A DNA stretch of 64,000 nucleotides from Streptomyces cyanogenus. GTDB lineage: Bacteria > Actinomycetota > Actinomycetes > Streptomycetales > Streptomycetaceae. The stretch lies in NCBI RefSeq assembly GCF_017526105.1, contig NZ_CP071839.1:3028501-3092500 (forward strand). The letters run 5' to 3'. Within the stretch, counting starts at the first letter, position 1. Every line of letters begins with the position of its first letter. Below are positions 1 to 8,211 of the stretch, piece after piece. The notes under the pieces are model-generated. The model did no database searches. It had not been told where the DNA came from and saw only the letters and a program-made list of their open reading frames with translations. The position numbers and the translations under genes were made by a program.

Positions 1-296
1 TCGACACCTGGGACTCCTGTGTCCGGGCCAGGAAGATCTTCGGGGTGGACCGGGCGGTGCTGATCAGCCAGGGCTTCCACATCCGGCGGGCGGTGGCGCT
101 GTGCGAGGCGGCGGGGGTGGACTCGTACGGCGTCGGCGTCGATGCGAAACACGATGTGACCTGGTACTACGGCGGGACGCGCGAGGTGTTCGCGGCGGGC
201 AAGGCGGCACTGGACGCGGTGTTCCGGCCGGACCCGCGGTTCCTCGGGCCGAAGGAGCAGGGGGTCGCCAGGGCACTGGCGGGGACGAGGGGCTGA
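1..296 (+). CDS. SanA/YdcF-like (DUF218) protein, 3' end only
   Basis: This is the C-terminal part of a gene that begins before the window; the frame is open from position 3 and stops with TGA at 294-296. The readable residues begin with DTWDSCVRARKIFGVDRA and continue to the core VLISQGFH-x-RRA, followed by a helix and a GVGV strand. This is the pattern of the SanA/YdcF (DUF218) family of cell-envelope proteins related to vancomycin high-temperature exclusion proteins. The exact biochemical role of the family is not settled. The next reading frame (299) begins 2 bp after the stop codon. Confidence 0.75.
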   Translation, partial: DTWDSCVRARKIFGVDRAVLISQGFHIRRAVALCEAAGVDSYGVGVDAKHDVTWYYGGTREVFAAGKAALDAVFRPDPRFLGPKEQGVARALAGTRG

Positions 297-298
297 GC

Positions 299-655
299 AT
301 GGAGATCGCCGAGCTGACGCCCGCCGAGCGCCGCGTGCGGGATGCGTTCCCGCTCGGCGAGGGGGTCGACTTCCGCCAGGACCGCGACGAGGATCCCGAG
401 CAGGGCGGCTCGTGGGGACCGGAGCGCACCCTGCGGGCGGAGGTGCTGCGGGAGCTGCTGCTGGACGGGCCGGTGCGGGAGGGGCGGATCGCCGGCCTGA
501 AGGTGACGGGCGCGCGGATCACCGGTCGGCTGGACCTCAAGTACGGCACGGTCGGCCACCCCGTCCGGTTGCGTTCCTGCCACTTCGAGGAGGCGCCCGA
601 TCTGTACGGGGCGCAGGTCGGCGCCCTGGTCCTGAGCGACTCGGCGCTGCGAGGC
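299..655 (+). pseudogene. Membrane-associated oxidoreductase-like gene, 5' fragment
   Basis: An ATG at 299 opens a frame starting MEIAELTPAERRV. Its first ~118 residues (through RLDLKYGTVGHPVRLRSCHF, DLYGAQV and LVLSDSALRG) look like the N-terminus of a long, pentapeptide-like protein often annotated in Streptomyces as membrane-associated oxidoreductase. Family members continue for several hundred residues, with repeated LxLxxAxV units. Here the likeness stops abruptly near 655, and the frame runs through Pro/Arg-rich low-information sequence to a stop at 787, just before nasA. I read this as a 3' deletion remnant. The assignment is from memory of the family; the truncation follows from the short frame. 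Confidence 0.6.
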
Positions 656-760
656 TGTCCGGGGCGCTCTTCCGGACCCCTCCACGGGCGTGGCCTCCCG
701 CGGCCGCCCCGGGACCTCACGCCGTCGCCGGTCCGGCGGGGAGGTCGCCGTGCCGGGGGT

Positions 761-788
761 GTAACCGGATGCGGCACGGGGCCGTAAC
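761..788 (+). promoter_or_regulatory. Possible GlnR-type half-sites upstream of nasA
   Basis: Two GTAAC words lie at 761-765 and 784-788, about 23 bp apart, ending 24 bp before the nasA start. GlnR sites consist of gTnAc/GaAAc half-sites at 11-bp steps, so two a-type sites about two turns apart are suggestive. The intervening half-sites are not recognisable and the spacing is one base off. Confidence 0.3.
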
Positions 789-811
789 ACGCCGGACGCA
801 CGCTGGACGGT

Positions 812-2998
812 ATGGAGAACACCTCGACGCCCACCCACTGCCCGTACTGCGCCTTGCAGTGCGGGATGAACATCACGCCCCTGCCCCAGGGGGGCGTCGA
901 GGTCACCGAGCGTCCGGACTTCCCCGTCAACCGGGGAGCGCTGTGCGGCAAGGGGCGTACGGCGGCGCAGGTGCTGTCCCCGGCGGTGCGGCTGACCACG
1001 CCGCTGGTGCGGGACGGTGGCCGGCTGGTGGAGGCGAGCTGGACCGAGGCGCTGGACCGGATCGCCGAGCGGCTCTCCGCGACGCGGGAGCGGTACGGCG
1101 CGGACGCGCTGGGGGTGTTCGGCGGGGGCGGGCTGACCAACGAGAAGGCGTACACGCTCGGCAAGTTCGCGCGGGTGGTGCTGGGTACCTCGCAGATCGA
1201 CTACAACGGCCGGTTCTGCATGTCGTCGGCCGCCGCGGCCGGCACCAAGGCGTTCGGTCTGGACCGGGGGCTGCCGTTCCCGCTGGAGGACGTGCCGAGG
1301 ACCGGGTGCGTGATCCTCGTCGGGTCCAACCCGGCCGAGACCATGCCGCCGTCGCTGCGGTTCTTCACCGAGCTGCGGGAGAACGGCGGCACGCTGATCG
1401 TCGTCGACCCGCGCCGCACCAGGACCGCCGAGCAGGCCGACCTGCACCTCGCGCCCCGCCCGGGCACGGATCTCGCGCTCGCCCTGGGCCTGCTGCACCT
1501 GGTGGTGGCCGAGGGGCGGACGGACGAGGAGTACATCCGGGAGCGGACCACCGGCTGGGAGGAGGCCCGGGCCGCGGCGATGGCGCACTGGCCCGAGTAC
1601 GTGGAGCGGATCACCGGGGTCCCGGTGCCGCAACTGCGCGAGGCGGTACGGATGTTCTGCGAGCCGGAGGCGGCGATGGTGCTCACCGCGCGCGGGCCGG
1701 AGCAGCAGTCCCAGGGCACGGACACGGTGGGCGCCTGGATCAACCTGTGCCTGGCCACCGGCCGGGCGGGCCGCCCCCTGTCCGGATACGGCTGTCTGAC
1801 CGGGCAGGGCAACGGGCAGGGCGGACGCGAACACGGCCAGAAGGCCGACCAGTTGCCCGGGTACCGCAAGCTGGACGACCCGGCGGCGCGGGCCCACGTG
1901 GCCGGGGTGTGGGGCGTGGACCCGGACAGCCTGCCCGGTCCCGGACGCAGCGCGTACGAACTCCTCGACGCCCTCGGCTCGGACGTCCGGGCGCTGCTGC
2001 TGATGGGCTCCAACCCGGTGGTGTCGGCCCCGCGCGCGGCCCACGTCGAGGAGCGCCTGCGCTCGCTGGACTTCCTCGCCGTGGCCGACGTCGTCCTGTC
2101 CGAGACGGCGGAGCTGGCGGACGTCGTGCTGCCGGTCACCCAGTGGGCGGAGGAGACGGGCACGACGACCAGCCTGGAGGGCCGCGTGCTGCTGCGCCGC
2201 CGGGCGGTCGCTCCCCCGCCCGGCGTCCACAGCGACCTCTACGTCCTCCACGAGCTGGCCGCCCGCCTCGGCGTGGAGAAGGGCTTCCCGACCGACCCCG
2301 AGGAGGTCTTCGAGGAACTCCGCCGCGCCAGCGCCGGCGGCCCCGCCGACTACTCCGGCATCACCTACCGCCGCCTGGCCGAGGAGAACGGCGTCTTCTG
2401 GCCCTGCCCGGAGGAGCCGGCGGGGACGGGGGCCGGGGCGGACGCCGGTGAGGACGAGATCCTGGACACGCTTCCCGACGACCCGGCGGCGAACGACGAC
2501 ACCGCCCTCGTCACCCGCCCCACGGCCCACCCCGGTACCCCCCGGCTCTTCCTCGACAGGTTCGCCACTCCCGACGGCCGGGCACGGTTCGTGCCGGTGG
2601 TGTACCGGGGGACGGCGGAGGAGCCGGACGGTGCGTACCCGTTGCTGCTGACCACGGGGCGGGTGGTGTCGCAGTACCAGTCGGGGGCGCAGACCCGGCG
2701 GGTGGCGGAGCTGAACGCGGCGGCGCCCGGACCGTTCGTGGAGTTGCATCCGCGGCTCGCGGCCCGGCTGGGCGCGGCGGAGGGCGACCCGGTGGCGGTG
2801 GTGTCCCGGCGCGGCCGGGCCGTGGCGCCGGCGCGGATCACCAGTGCCATCCGGCCGGACACCGTCTTCATGCCGTTCCACTGGCCGGGCGAGGGCCGCG
2901 CCAACACGCTCACCAACCCGGCCCTGGACCCGACCTCCCGGATGCCGGAGTTCAAGTCGTGCGCGGTGCGGGTGGAGGTCCTAGGGCCAGGGAAGTAG
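812..2998 (+). CDS. nasA: Assimilatory nitrate reductase, molybdopterin catalytic subunit
   Basis: A 728-residue molybdopterin-dinucleotide oxidoreductase that would reduce nitrate to nitrite in the cytoplasm for nitrogen assimilation. The N-terminal [4Fe-4S] motif is clear: Cys10, Cys13, Cys17 and Cys45 (HCPYCALQCG ... ALCGKGR). The body has typical molybdopterin-binding segments (GRFCMSSAAAAGTKAFG, LVGSNPAETMPP, LMGSNPVVSAPRA). The C-terminal molydopterin dinucleotide-binding domain starts near residue 610 (LLLTTGRVVSQYQSG). There is no signal peptide, so it is the assimilatory rather than the periplasmic form. The nitrite reductase operon lies 8 kb downstream on the same strand. Formate dehydrogenase-like members share the fold, but the length and context favour nitrate reductase. 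Confidence 0.85.
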   Translation: MENTSTPTHCPYCALQCGMNITPLPQGGVEVTERPDFPVNRGALCGKGRTAAQVLSPAVRLTTPLVRDGGRLVEASWTEALDRIAERLSATRERYGADALGVFGGGGLTNEKAYTLGKFARVVLGTSQIDYNGRFCMSSAAAAGTKAFGLDRGLPFPLEDVPRTGCVILVGSNPAETMPPSLRFFTELRENGGTLIVVDPRRTRTAEQADLHLAPRPGTDLALALGLLHLVVAEGRTDEEYIRERTTGWEEARAAAMAHWPEYVERITGVPVPQLREAVRMFCEPEAAMVLTARGPEQQSQGTDTVGAWINLCLATGRAGRPLSGYGCLTGQGNGQGGREHGQKADQLPGYRKLDDPAARAHVAGVWGVDPDSLPGPGRSAYELLDALGSDVRALLLMGSNPVVSAPRAAHVEERLRSLDFLAVADVVLSETAELADVVLPVTQWAEETGTTTSLEGRVLLRRRAVAPPPGVHSDLYVLHELAARLGVEKGFPTDPEEVFEELRRASAGGPADYSGITYRRLAEENGVFWPCPEEPAGTGAGADAGEDEILDTLPDDPAANDDTALVTRPTAHPGTPRLFLDRFATPDGRARFVPVVYRGTAEEPDGAYPLLLTTGRVVSQYQSGAQTRRVAELNAAAPGPFVELHPRLAARLGAAEGDPVAVVSRRGRAVAPARITSAIRPDTVFMPFHWPGEGRANTLTNPALDPTSRMPEFKSCAVRVEVLGPGK

Positions 2999-3054
2999 CG
3001 CGGTTCGGTCCGCCGGACGCGGCACGGCCGGCGGGGCTCGCATAGGTTCGGTAC

Positions 3055-3948
3055 ATGGCCGACATCGAGCAGACCGCACGGAACGGGCACGACGAACACG
3101 GCGGACACGGCGGACGGAGCGGCCAGGGCGAGCCGTACGACCTCGACGCCTATCTCGACCGCATCGGCTGGAAGGGCGAGCGGCGGGCCGGCCTGGCCAC
3201 CCTGCGCGGGGTGCACCTGGCGCACGCCCTGTCGCTGCCGTTCGAGAACCTGGACCCGCTGCGGGGCACGGCCCCGTCCCTGGCGCCCGCCGACCTGATG
3301 GCCAAGATGGTCCACGGCCGGCGGGGCGGCTACTGCTACGAGCACAACACCCTCCTCCGGCTGGCCCTGGAGGCGCTCGGCTTCCGGGTGACCCCGCTGG
3401 CCGGCCGGGTGGTGGTGGGCGCGGAGACGCCGGAGAGCCGGCCGCGGACGCACGCGATGCTCCGGGTCGAGGTGCCGGGCGAGCCACGGCCCTGGCTGGC
3501 GGACGTCGGCTTCGGCGCGGCCGGCGCGCTGCTGCTGCCGGTGCCGCTGGAGACCGGCACCGTGTTCGAGGGCGCCGGACGCCGGCACCGGCTGGTGCGA
3601 CTGCCGCACGAAGGGCCCCTGGAGCTGTGGGAGTTGCAGGCGTACGCGGGACGCGGCGACGGCTGGTCCGGTCAGTACGCGTTCACCCAGGAGCCCTTCG
3701 CCCCCGCCGACTTCGAGGTGTTCAACTGGTTCGTGGGCACCCACCCACGCTCCCCCTTCACCCGCCGCCCCTACCTCCAGCGGACCACCGCCGACCGCCA
3801 TCTGGCCCTGGACGGCGCGCGGTTCACCGAGACCCGCGCCGACGGCACGGTGACCGAGCGCACGCTGACGGACGAGGCGGAGGCCCGGCGCCTGGTGGCG
3901 GAGGAGTTCGGCATCGAGGTGCCCGGGGGGTTCGACCTGCTGGGCTGA
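3055..3948 (+). CDS. Arylamine N-acetyltransferase
   Basis: A 297-residue NAT-family enzyme that transfers an acetyl group from acetyl-CoA to aromatic amines or hydrazines. The catalytic triad is visible as Cys94 (RRGGYCYEHN), His133 (RPRTHAML) and Asp150 (WLADVGFG). The length is that of typical bacterial NATs (~275-300), and the N-terminal ~25 residues are a His/Gly-rich extension. It stands alone, with a 56-bp gap after nasA and its stop one base before the converging next gene. In some actinomycetes NAT relatives form amide bonds in ansamycin biosynthesis; nothing here suggests that. Confidence 0.9.
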   Translation: MADIEQTARNGHDEHGGHGGRSGQGEPYDLDAYLDRIGWKGERRAGLATLRGVHLAHALSLPFENLDPLRGTAPSLAPADLMAKMVHGRRGGYCYEHNTLLRLALEALGFRVTPLAGRVVVGAETPESRPRTHAMLRVEVPGEPRPWLADVGFGAAGALLLPVPLETGTVFEGAGRRHRLVRLPHEGPLELWELQAYAGRGDGWSGQYAFTQEPFAPADFEVFNWFVGTHPRSPFTRRPYLQRTTADRHLALDGARFTETRADGTVTERTLTDEAEARRLVAEEFGIEVPGGFDLLG

Positions 3949-3949
3949 G

Positions 3950-4390
3950 TCAGCGGCGGGAGAGCCAGTCGCCGTCCGCGATACGGGTGCCGGTGGCGCG
4001 CAGCCGGGCGGCGACACCCGGGGCGGCGAGATACACCCAGGCCCGGGCGGTGCCGCCGACGGCGCGTACGACGTCCCGGGCCGCGCGGACGTAGAGGTTG
4101 CGGGGGTCGCCCGGGACGTACTCCTCCAGCCGGTCCAGGGCGGCGAGCAGCTCCTCGTACGCCTCCGGCCGGGCCGTCACCAGTTCCCCGCGCACGGTTC
4201 CGCCGGGCTCCTCGACGGCGTACGGGTAGCCGGGGCCGTCGTAGAGCACGGCGCCGGCGAGGTGCCCCGGTTCCTCGGCGAGGGTTCGGCCGCGCAGGAG
4301 GAGATCGTGGTTGACCTCGCCGGGGCGGAGGGTGCCGTAGACGAAGAAGGGCAGGGGGCGGAAGTCCTCGCGGGGGTCCTCGGCGATCAC
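3950..4390 (-). CDS. Gamma-glutamylcyclotransferase-like (AIG2/GGCT) protein
   Basis: The protein begins with the family signature FFVYGTLRPGEVNHDLL and contains the conserved acidic stretch LDRLEEYVPGDPRNLYVR of the GGCT/AIG2 fold, small enzymes that cyclise gamma-glutamyl amines or peptides. The true substrate cannot be told from sequence. I take GTG at 4390, about 13 residues before the signature; the frame is open upstream to another GTG at 4450 but neither start has a convincing ribosome-binding site. It converges with the NAT gene, with only one base between the stop codons. Confidence 0.75.
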   Translation of the reverse strand: MIAEDPREDFRPLPFFVYGTLRPGEVNHDLLLRGRTLAEEPGHLAGAVLYDGPGYPYAVEEPGGTVRGELVTARPEAYEELLAALDRLEEYVPGDPRNLYVRAARDVVRAVGGTARAWVYLAAPGVAARLRATGTRIADGDWLSRR

Positions 4391-4529
4391 GGAAACGATT
4401 CTGTACCCCCGCCGGCTCCCCACACATCTCCATGAAGAGTCTATGGACACGACATGTCATGGCCACTTAAATCTCGGGGACACGAGCGCCAACCCCCACG
4501 CCTAGCCTGGCGCCTCCCCGAGGAGACAG

Positions 4530-6179
4530 ATGAGCCGGATACGGCAGCACGTCCGAGGAACCCGTCGCACAGCCACCGCCGGTGTCGCCTTCGCCACCGC
4601 GACCCTGCTGGCCGTCAGCCTCTCCCCCGCCGCCCACGCCGACGGCAGACCGACCCGGGCCACCGCGGTCGAGAACGCGGCGTCGGCCCTGCTGGCCCAC
4701 GCCTCGTCGCTGGGCCTCACCTCCACCCAGGACACCAGTGTCCGTGACGTGATCGTGGACAAGGACGGCACCCAGCACGTCCGCTACGACCGCACCTACC
4801 GCCGACTCCCGGTCCTGGGCGGCGACTTCGTCGTCCACCTGGCCCCGGACGGCGCCTACCGCGGCGCCGACCGCGCCACCCGGCAGGCCGTCTCCGTGCC
4901 CTCCGTCACCCCCCAGGTCTCCGGCCCCCGGGCCGCCGGCCTCGCGGTGAACGCCCTGCGCGCGGCCAACCTCGGCGAGAAGCTGAAGCAGGTCAAGGCC
5001 AAGCCGGAGCTGGTGGTCGACGCCCTGCACGGCACCCCCCGGCTGGCCTGGCGGACCAACGCGGTGGCCCTGGACTCGCTCGGCAACCCCGTCGCCCGCA
5101 CCGTGCTCACCGACGCGCGCACCGGCGCGCAGATCGACGCCTGGGACAGCATCGAGACGGCCACCGGCGACGGCAGGTCCCTGTACAGCGGGACCGTGCC
5201 GCTGGAGTCGACCCAGTCCGGGTCGTCGTACCAGCTGAAGGACCCCACGCGCGGCAACACCTACACCGGTGACGCCGAGGGCAAGACCGACCTGTGCTTC
5301 TTCGGCATCTGCTTCAGCCGGGCCCCCGCGACCCTGTTCACGGACGCCGACAACCACTGGGGCACGGGCACCACCGCGGACCGCTCCTCCGCCGCCGTCG
5401 ACGCCCAGTACGGCACCGACGAGACCTGGGACTACTACCGATACGTCCACGGCCGCAGCGGCATCGCCGGCGACGGCAAGGGCTCGTACAACCGCGTCCA
5501 CTACGGCAGCAACTACAACAACGCGTTCTGGGACGACAGTTGCTTCTGCATGACGTACGGCGACGGTGACGGGACCACCTTCGGACCGCTGGTCGCCCTC
5601 GACGTCGCCGGGCACGAGATGAGCCACGGCGTCACGTCCAAGACCGCCGCGCTGACCTACTCCGGCGAGTCCGGCGGCCTGAACGAGGCCACCTCCGACA
5701 TCCTCGGCACGATGGTGGAGTGGTACGCGAACAACTCCTCCGACCCCGGTGACTACCTCATCGGCGAGAAGATCGTGAAGCCCGGCTTCGGCAAGGCGGC
5801 CCTGCGCTTCATGGACAAGCCGTCCAAGGACGGCAGTTCCGCCGACTACTGGAGCTCGTCGGTGGGGAACCTCGACGTCCACTACTCCTCGGGCGTCGCC
5901 AACCACTTCGCCTACCTGCTCGCCGAGGGCAGCGGCGCGAAGACCATCAACGGCGTCAGCTACGACTCGCCGACGTACAACGGCTCGACGGTCACCGGCA
6001 TCGGCCGGGACAAGGTCGGCAGGATCTGGTACCGGGCACTGACGGTCTACATGACGTCCTCCACGAACTACAAGGGCGCCCGCACGGCCACCCTGAACGC
6101 CGCCAAGGACCTCTACGGCGCGGGCAGCACGGAGTACAACGCGGTGGCCGCCGCCTGGAGCGCGGTCAACGTCACCTGA
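4530..6179 (+). CDS. Secreted M4 (thermolysin-type) metalloprotease
   Basis: A 549-residue pre-pro-protease. The signal peptide (residues ~1-36, ending SPAAHA-DG) is followed by an FTP/PepSY propeptide and a mature zinc domain. The zinc site is complete: His362-Glu363-x-x-His366 (GHEMSH) with the third ligand Glu386 in GGLNEATSD, exactly 19 residues on. The catalytic His region is in the LDVHYSSGVANHFAYLL block. Expected role: extracellular protein breakdown during aerial growth. The start is fixed by GAGGAGACAG directly upstream. It is monocistronic and ends in a strong hairpin at 6196-6230. Confidence 0.92.
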   Translation: MSRIRQHVRGTRRTATAGVAFATATLLAVSLSPAAHADGRPTRATAVENAASALLAHASSLGLTSTQDTSVRDVIVDKDGTQHVRYDRTYRRLPVLGGDFVVHLAPDGAYRGADRATRQAVSVPSVTPQVSGPRAAGLAVNALRAANLGEKLKQVKAKPELVVDALHGTPRLAWRTNAVALDSLGNPVARTVLTDARTGAQIDAWDSIETATGDGRSLYSGTVPLESTQSGSSYQLKDPTRGNTYTGDAEGKTDLCFFGICFSRAPATLFTDADNHWGTGTTADRSSAAVDAQYGTDETWDYYRYVHGRSGIAGDGKGSYNRVHYGSNYNNAFWDDSCFCMTYGDGDGTTFGPLVALDVAGHEMSHGVTSKTAALTYSGESGGLNEATSDILGTMVEWYANNSSDPGDYLIGEKIVKPGFGKAALRFMDKPSKDGSSADYWSSSVGNLDVHYSSGVANHFAYLLAEGSGAKTINGVSYDSPTYNGSTVTGIGRDKVGRIWYRALTVYMTSSTNYKGARTATLNAAKDLYGAGSTEYNAVAAAWSAVNVT

Positions 6180-6195
6180 CGCGAGCGGCGCCACG

Positions 6196-6230
6196 GCCGG
6201 CCGCCGCCCCGCGCACGGGGTGCGGCCGGC
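6196..6230 (+). terminator. Hairpin terminator after M4 protease
   Basis: A 9-bp perfect stem GCCGGCCGC/GCGGCCGGC encloses an inner CCCCG/CGGGG stem. It starts 16 bp after the protease stop. There is no U-run, as is usual in Streptomyces. Confidence 0.6.
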
Positions 6231-6269
6231 GGGTGGAGGCCAATCGTGTGCTCTTCGCACCCGGCCCCT

Positions 6270-6314
6270 CACACGGCCCTGACCTGCCGGAACCCTCCCC
6301 GGCTAGGCCGTGTG
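6270..6314. repeat. 9-bp inverted repeat in the 6.2-6.4 kb gap
   Basis: CACACGGCC at 6270-6278 is the reverse complement of GGCCGTGTG at 6306-6314. It lies in the 266-bp region upstream of the 6446 gene and could be part of a leader or an operator; no other element was recognised in this gap. Confidence 0.35.
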
Positions 6315-6445
6315 GGGGGCCGTTCGCGCCACCCGTTCACCGCATTCCCGGGCCCGCCCCGGGAAGCGGATCTCCCCGACTGCGACTTACCTCGGTAGGG
6401 CAGGGGCGCACCCCTGGACGAGTCGGACAAGCTCTGGGGAGCACC

Positions 6446-6955
6446 ATGCGACGCACTGCCCGTCTGCTGGCCGGTACCGCGCTCGCCGTGGCCGCCGCGG
6501 CACCCGCCCACGCCACCGGAACCGGCCGTCTGGACGTGTACCCGTCCACCGTGGCGCCCGGCGGCCAGGTCTCGGTGAACACCGCCGCGTGCGGGGACAC
6601 CGGCGCCGCGACCGGGGACGCGAGCGCGGTCGGTGCCGGCACGTTCACGCTGGCGCCCAGCACGCACGAGGGCGAGGCGATCGGCCAGTTCCGGGTGCCG
6701 CCGAGCGCACAGCCGGGGACGTACGAGATCGTCGCCCGGTGTGCCGTGGGCGACCGGCAGGTGGCGGGCGATCTGGTGGTGGCGTTGAGCGCGGCGCACG
6801 GGCAGGTGCAGCCGCGGGGAAGCGTGAAGACGGGGGTCGGTGGCGGACTCGGCACCGACCCCGTGCAGACCGCGGCGGGCGTGGCGGCTCTGGCCGTCGC
6901 CGCCGCGGGCGGTACCTGGCTCCTGCATCGCCGGGCGAGAGGCGACGGGATCTGA
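6446..6955 (+). CDS. Secreted, membrane-anchored protein next to a sortase
   Basis: A 169-residue protein with an Ala-rich signal peptide (MRRTARLLAGTALAVAAAAPAHA), an Ig-like/beta-rich middle (VYPSTVAPGGQVSVNTAACG ... PGTYEIVARC), and a C-terminal hydrophobic helix (VAALAVAAAGGTWLLHRRARGDGI) with a positive tail. That tail resembles a sorting signal in layout, but no LPxTG or LAxTG motif is visible; the residues before the helix are GGLGTDPVQTAAG. The class F sortase starts 121 bp downstream, which suggests a functional pair. Function unknown. Confidence 0.75.
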   Translation: MRRTARLLAGTALAVAAAAPAHATGTGRLDVYPSTVAPGGQVSVNTAACGDTGAATGDASAVGAGTFTLAPSTHEGEAIGQFRVPPSAQPGTYEIVARCAVGDRQVAGDLVVALSAAHGQVQPRGSVKTGVGGGLGTDPVQTAAGVAALAVAAAGGTWLLHRRARGDGI

Positions 6956-6997
6956 CGGACACCCTCCGCTGTCCGTCCGCCGGTACCGCACATCCCG

Positions 6998-7036
6998 CCC
7001 CCTCCGGGTCCGACGCCCCTCGCGGCCCGGAGGGGG
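6998..7036 (+). terminator. Hairpin between secreted protein and sortase
   Basis: A perfect 11-bp stem, CCCCCTCCGGG (6998-7008) and CCCGGAGGGGG (7026-7036), with a 17-nt loop. It could attenuate transcription from the secreted-protein gene into the sortase gene. Confidence 0.45.
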
Positions 7037-7076
7037 AGGGTGCTTCGGGGGCCCGCCCCCGGGAGAGGGGTTTGCC

Positions 7077-7742
7077 ATGCGCAAAAGCGCTGGGTGCGGC
7101 AGCGGCGGCCGGCGCCGCAGGGCCGCCCGGCTCGGCGACACCGCCATAGCCGCCGTCACCGCCGTGGCGCTCGGCTCCGGGGTGTGGCTGCTGGGCGGCG
7201 GCACACGTCCGGACACGCCCCCACAGCCCGCGGCCGCCGAGGGCCGCCCGGATCCGGCCGGTGCACGGGCCGGTGCCCCCGCGCTCCCCCCGTCCCCGCC
7301 CCTGCGCATCCGCATTCCCGCGATCCGGGTGAACGCACCCCTGATCGGTCTGGCCCTGACCCGCTCCGGCAGCCTGGACGCGCCGCCCGCCAAGGAGAAG
7401 AACCTCGCCGGCTGGTACGAGGCCGGCACCACCCCCGGCGAGACGGGCACCGCGATCGTCGCCGGGCACGTCGACAACACCGAGGGCCCCGCCGTCTTCT
7501 ACGACCTGGGCGCGCTGAAGCGGGGCGCCCGCATCGAGGTGGACCGCCGGGACGGCACGGTGGCCGTGTTCACCGTGGACGCGGTGGAGGTGTACTCGGC
7601 GCGCGCCTTCCCCGACGACAAGGTGTACGGCGCGGCCCCCCGCCCCGAACTGCGCGTCATCACCTGCGGCGGGGGCTACTCCAGGACCACCGGCTACCAG
7701 GGCAACGTCGTGGTGTTCGCCCACCTGACGGGCAGCCGCTGA
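7077..7742 (+). CDS. Class F sortase
   Basis: A 221-residue membrane-anchored sortase: a basic N-terminus, one transmembrane helix (~22-44), a Pro/Ala linker and a sortase beta-barrel. Catalytic residues are seen as His131 (VAGHVDN), Cys197 (VITCGGGY) and Arg203 in the following SRTTGYQ segment, followed by the NVVVFA strand. Size and motif fit the class F sortases of actinomycetes, whose natural substrates are mostly unknown. ATG 7077 is preceded by GGGAGAGGGG. Its likely partner is the secreted protein immediately upstream. Confidence 0.88.
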   Translation: MRKSAGCGSGGRRRRAARLGDTAIAAVTAVALGSGVWLLGGGTRPDTPPQPAAAEGRPDPAGARAGAPALPPSPPLRIRIPAIRVNAPLIGLALTRSGSLDAPPAKEKNLAGWYEAGTTPGETGTAIVAGHVDNTEGPAVFYDLGALKRGARIEVDRRDGTVAVFTVDAVEVYSARAFPDDKVYGAAPRPELRVITCGGGYSRTTGYQGNVVVFAHLTGSR

Positions 7743-7766
7743 AGACCCGGTGCGGCGCCCGGGGGC

Positions 7767-8114
7767 TCAGTGCGGCGCCGGCGCCCCGCCCAGGACGTGT
7801 CGCACGCCCCAGCTGCCGAGCGGCTCCAGTGCCGCGTTCAACTGGATGCCGCTCTCGGTCAGCGCGTACTCGACGCGGGGCGGCACCTCGTCGTAGTCCC
7901 GGCGGTGCACGACGCCGTCGGCCTCCAGCTCGCGCAGCTGCGCGGCGAGCACCTTCTCCGTGACGCCGGGCAGCTGCCGGCGCAGCTCACCGAAGCGGCA
8001 TGTGCCGCATTCGCCCAGCACCCACAGGATCGACACCTTCCACTTGCCGTCGATGATGTCCATCGCCGCGTCGGTCCCGCACACGTACGCCCCCGGCCGC
8101 CGCCCCACCGGCAT
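7767..8114 (-). CDS. HxlR-family transcriptional regulator
   Basis: A 115-residue MarR-like winged-helix protein of the HxlR type. Visible marks are the Cys near the N-terminus (GAYVCGTDAAMDIIDGKWKV), the recognition region RFGELRRQLPGVTEKVLAAQLRELEADGVV and the wing EVPPRVEYALTESG. Start ATG 8114 has a GGGGAGG site. It is transcribed divergently from the dehydrogenase at 8212, and a perfect palindrome lies between them, so it probably represses that gene and itself; many HxlR proteins respond to electrophiles or thiol stress through the conserved Cys. Confidence 0.88.
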   Translation of the reverse strand: MPVGRRPGAYVCGTDAAMDIIDGKWKVSILWVLGECGTCRFGELRRQLPGVTEKVLAAQLRELEADGVVHRRDYDEVPPRVEYALTESGIQLNAALEPLGSWGVRHVLGGAPAPH

Positions 8115-8165
8115 GGTCCTCCCCCTTCCGACCCGCACGCTTTCCCGCTGGTAACCACCCACTTG

Positions 8166-8179
8166 GAAGTACGTACTTC
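8166..8179. promoter_or_regulatory. Palindromic operator of the HxlR pair
   Basis: GAAGTACGTACTTC is a perfect 14-bp palindrome, 33 bp before the dehydrogenase ATG and 52 bp upstream of the regulator start. Its position and symmetry fit binding of the HxlR dimer. Confidence 0.65.
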
Positions 8180-8211
8180 TGCGCGGCGGCTCCACGGGCG
8201 AGCCTAGTCGC

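Noticed and set aside
167..2881. A 904-codon minus-strand frame over nasA
   Set aside because: It is antisense to nasA, whose [4Fe-4S] and molybdopterin motifs are unmistakable.
3950..4450. Longer GTG start at 4450 for the GGCT-like protein
   Set aside because: No ribosome-binding site and the extra residues precede the family's usual N-terminus; kept only as an alternative.
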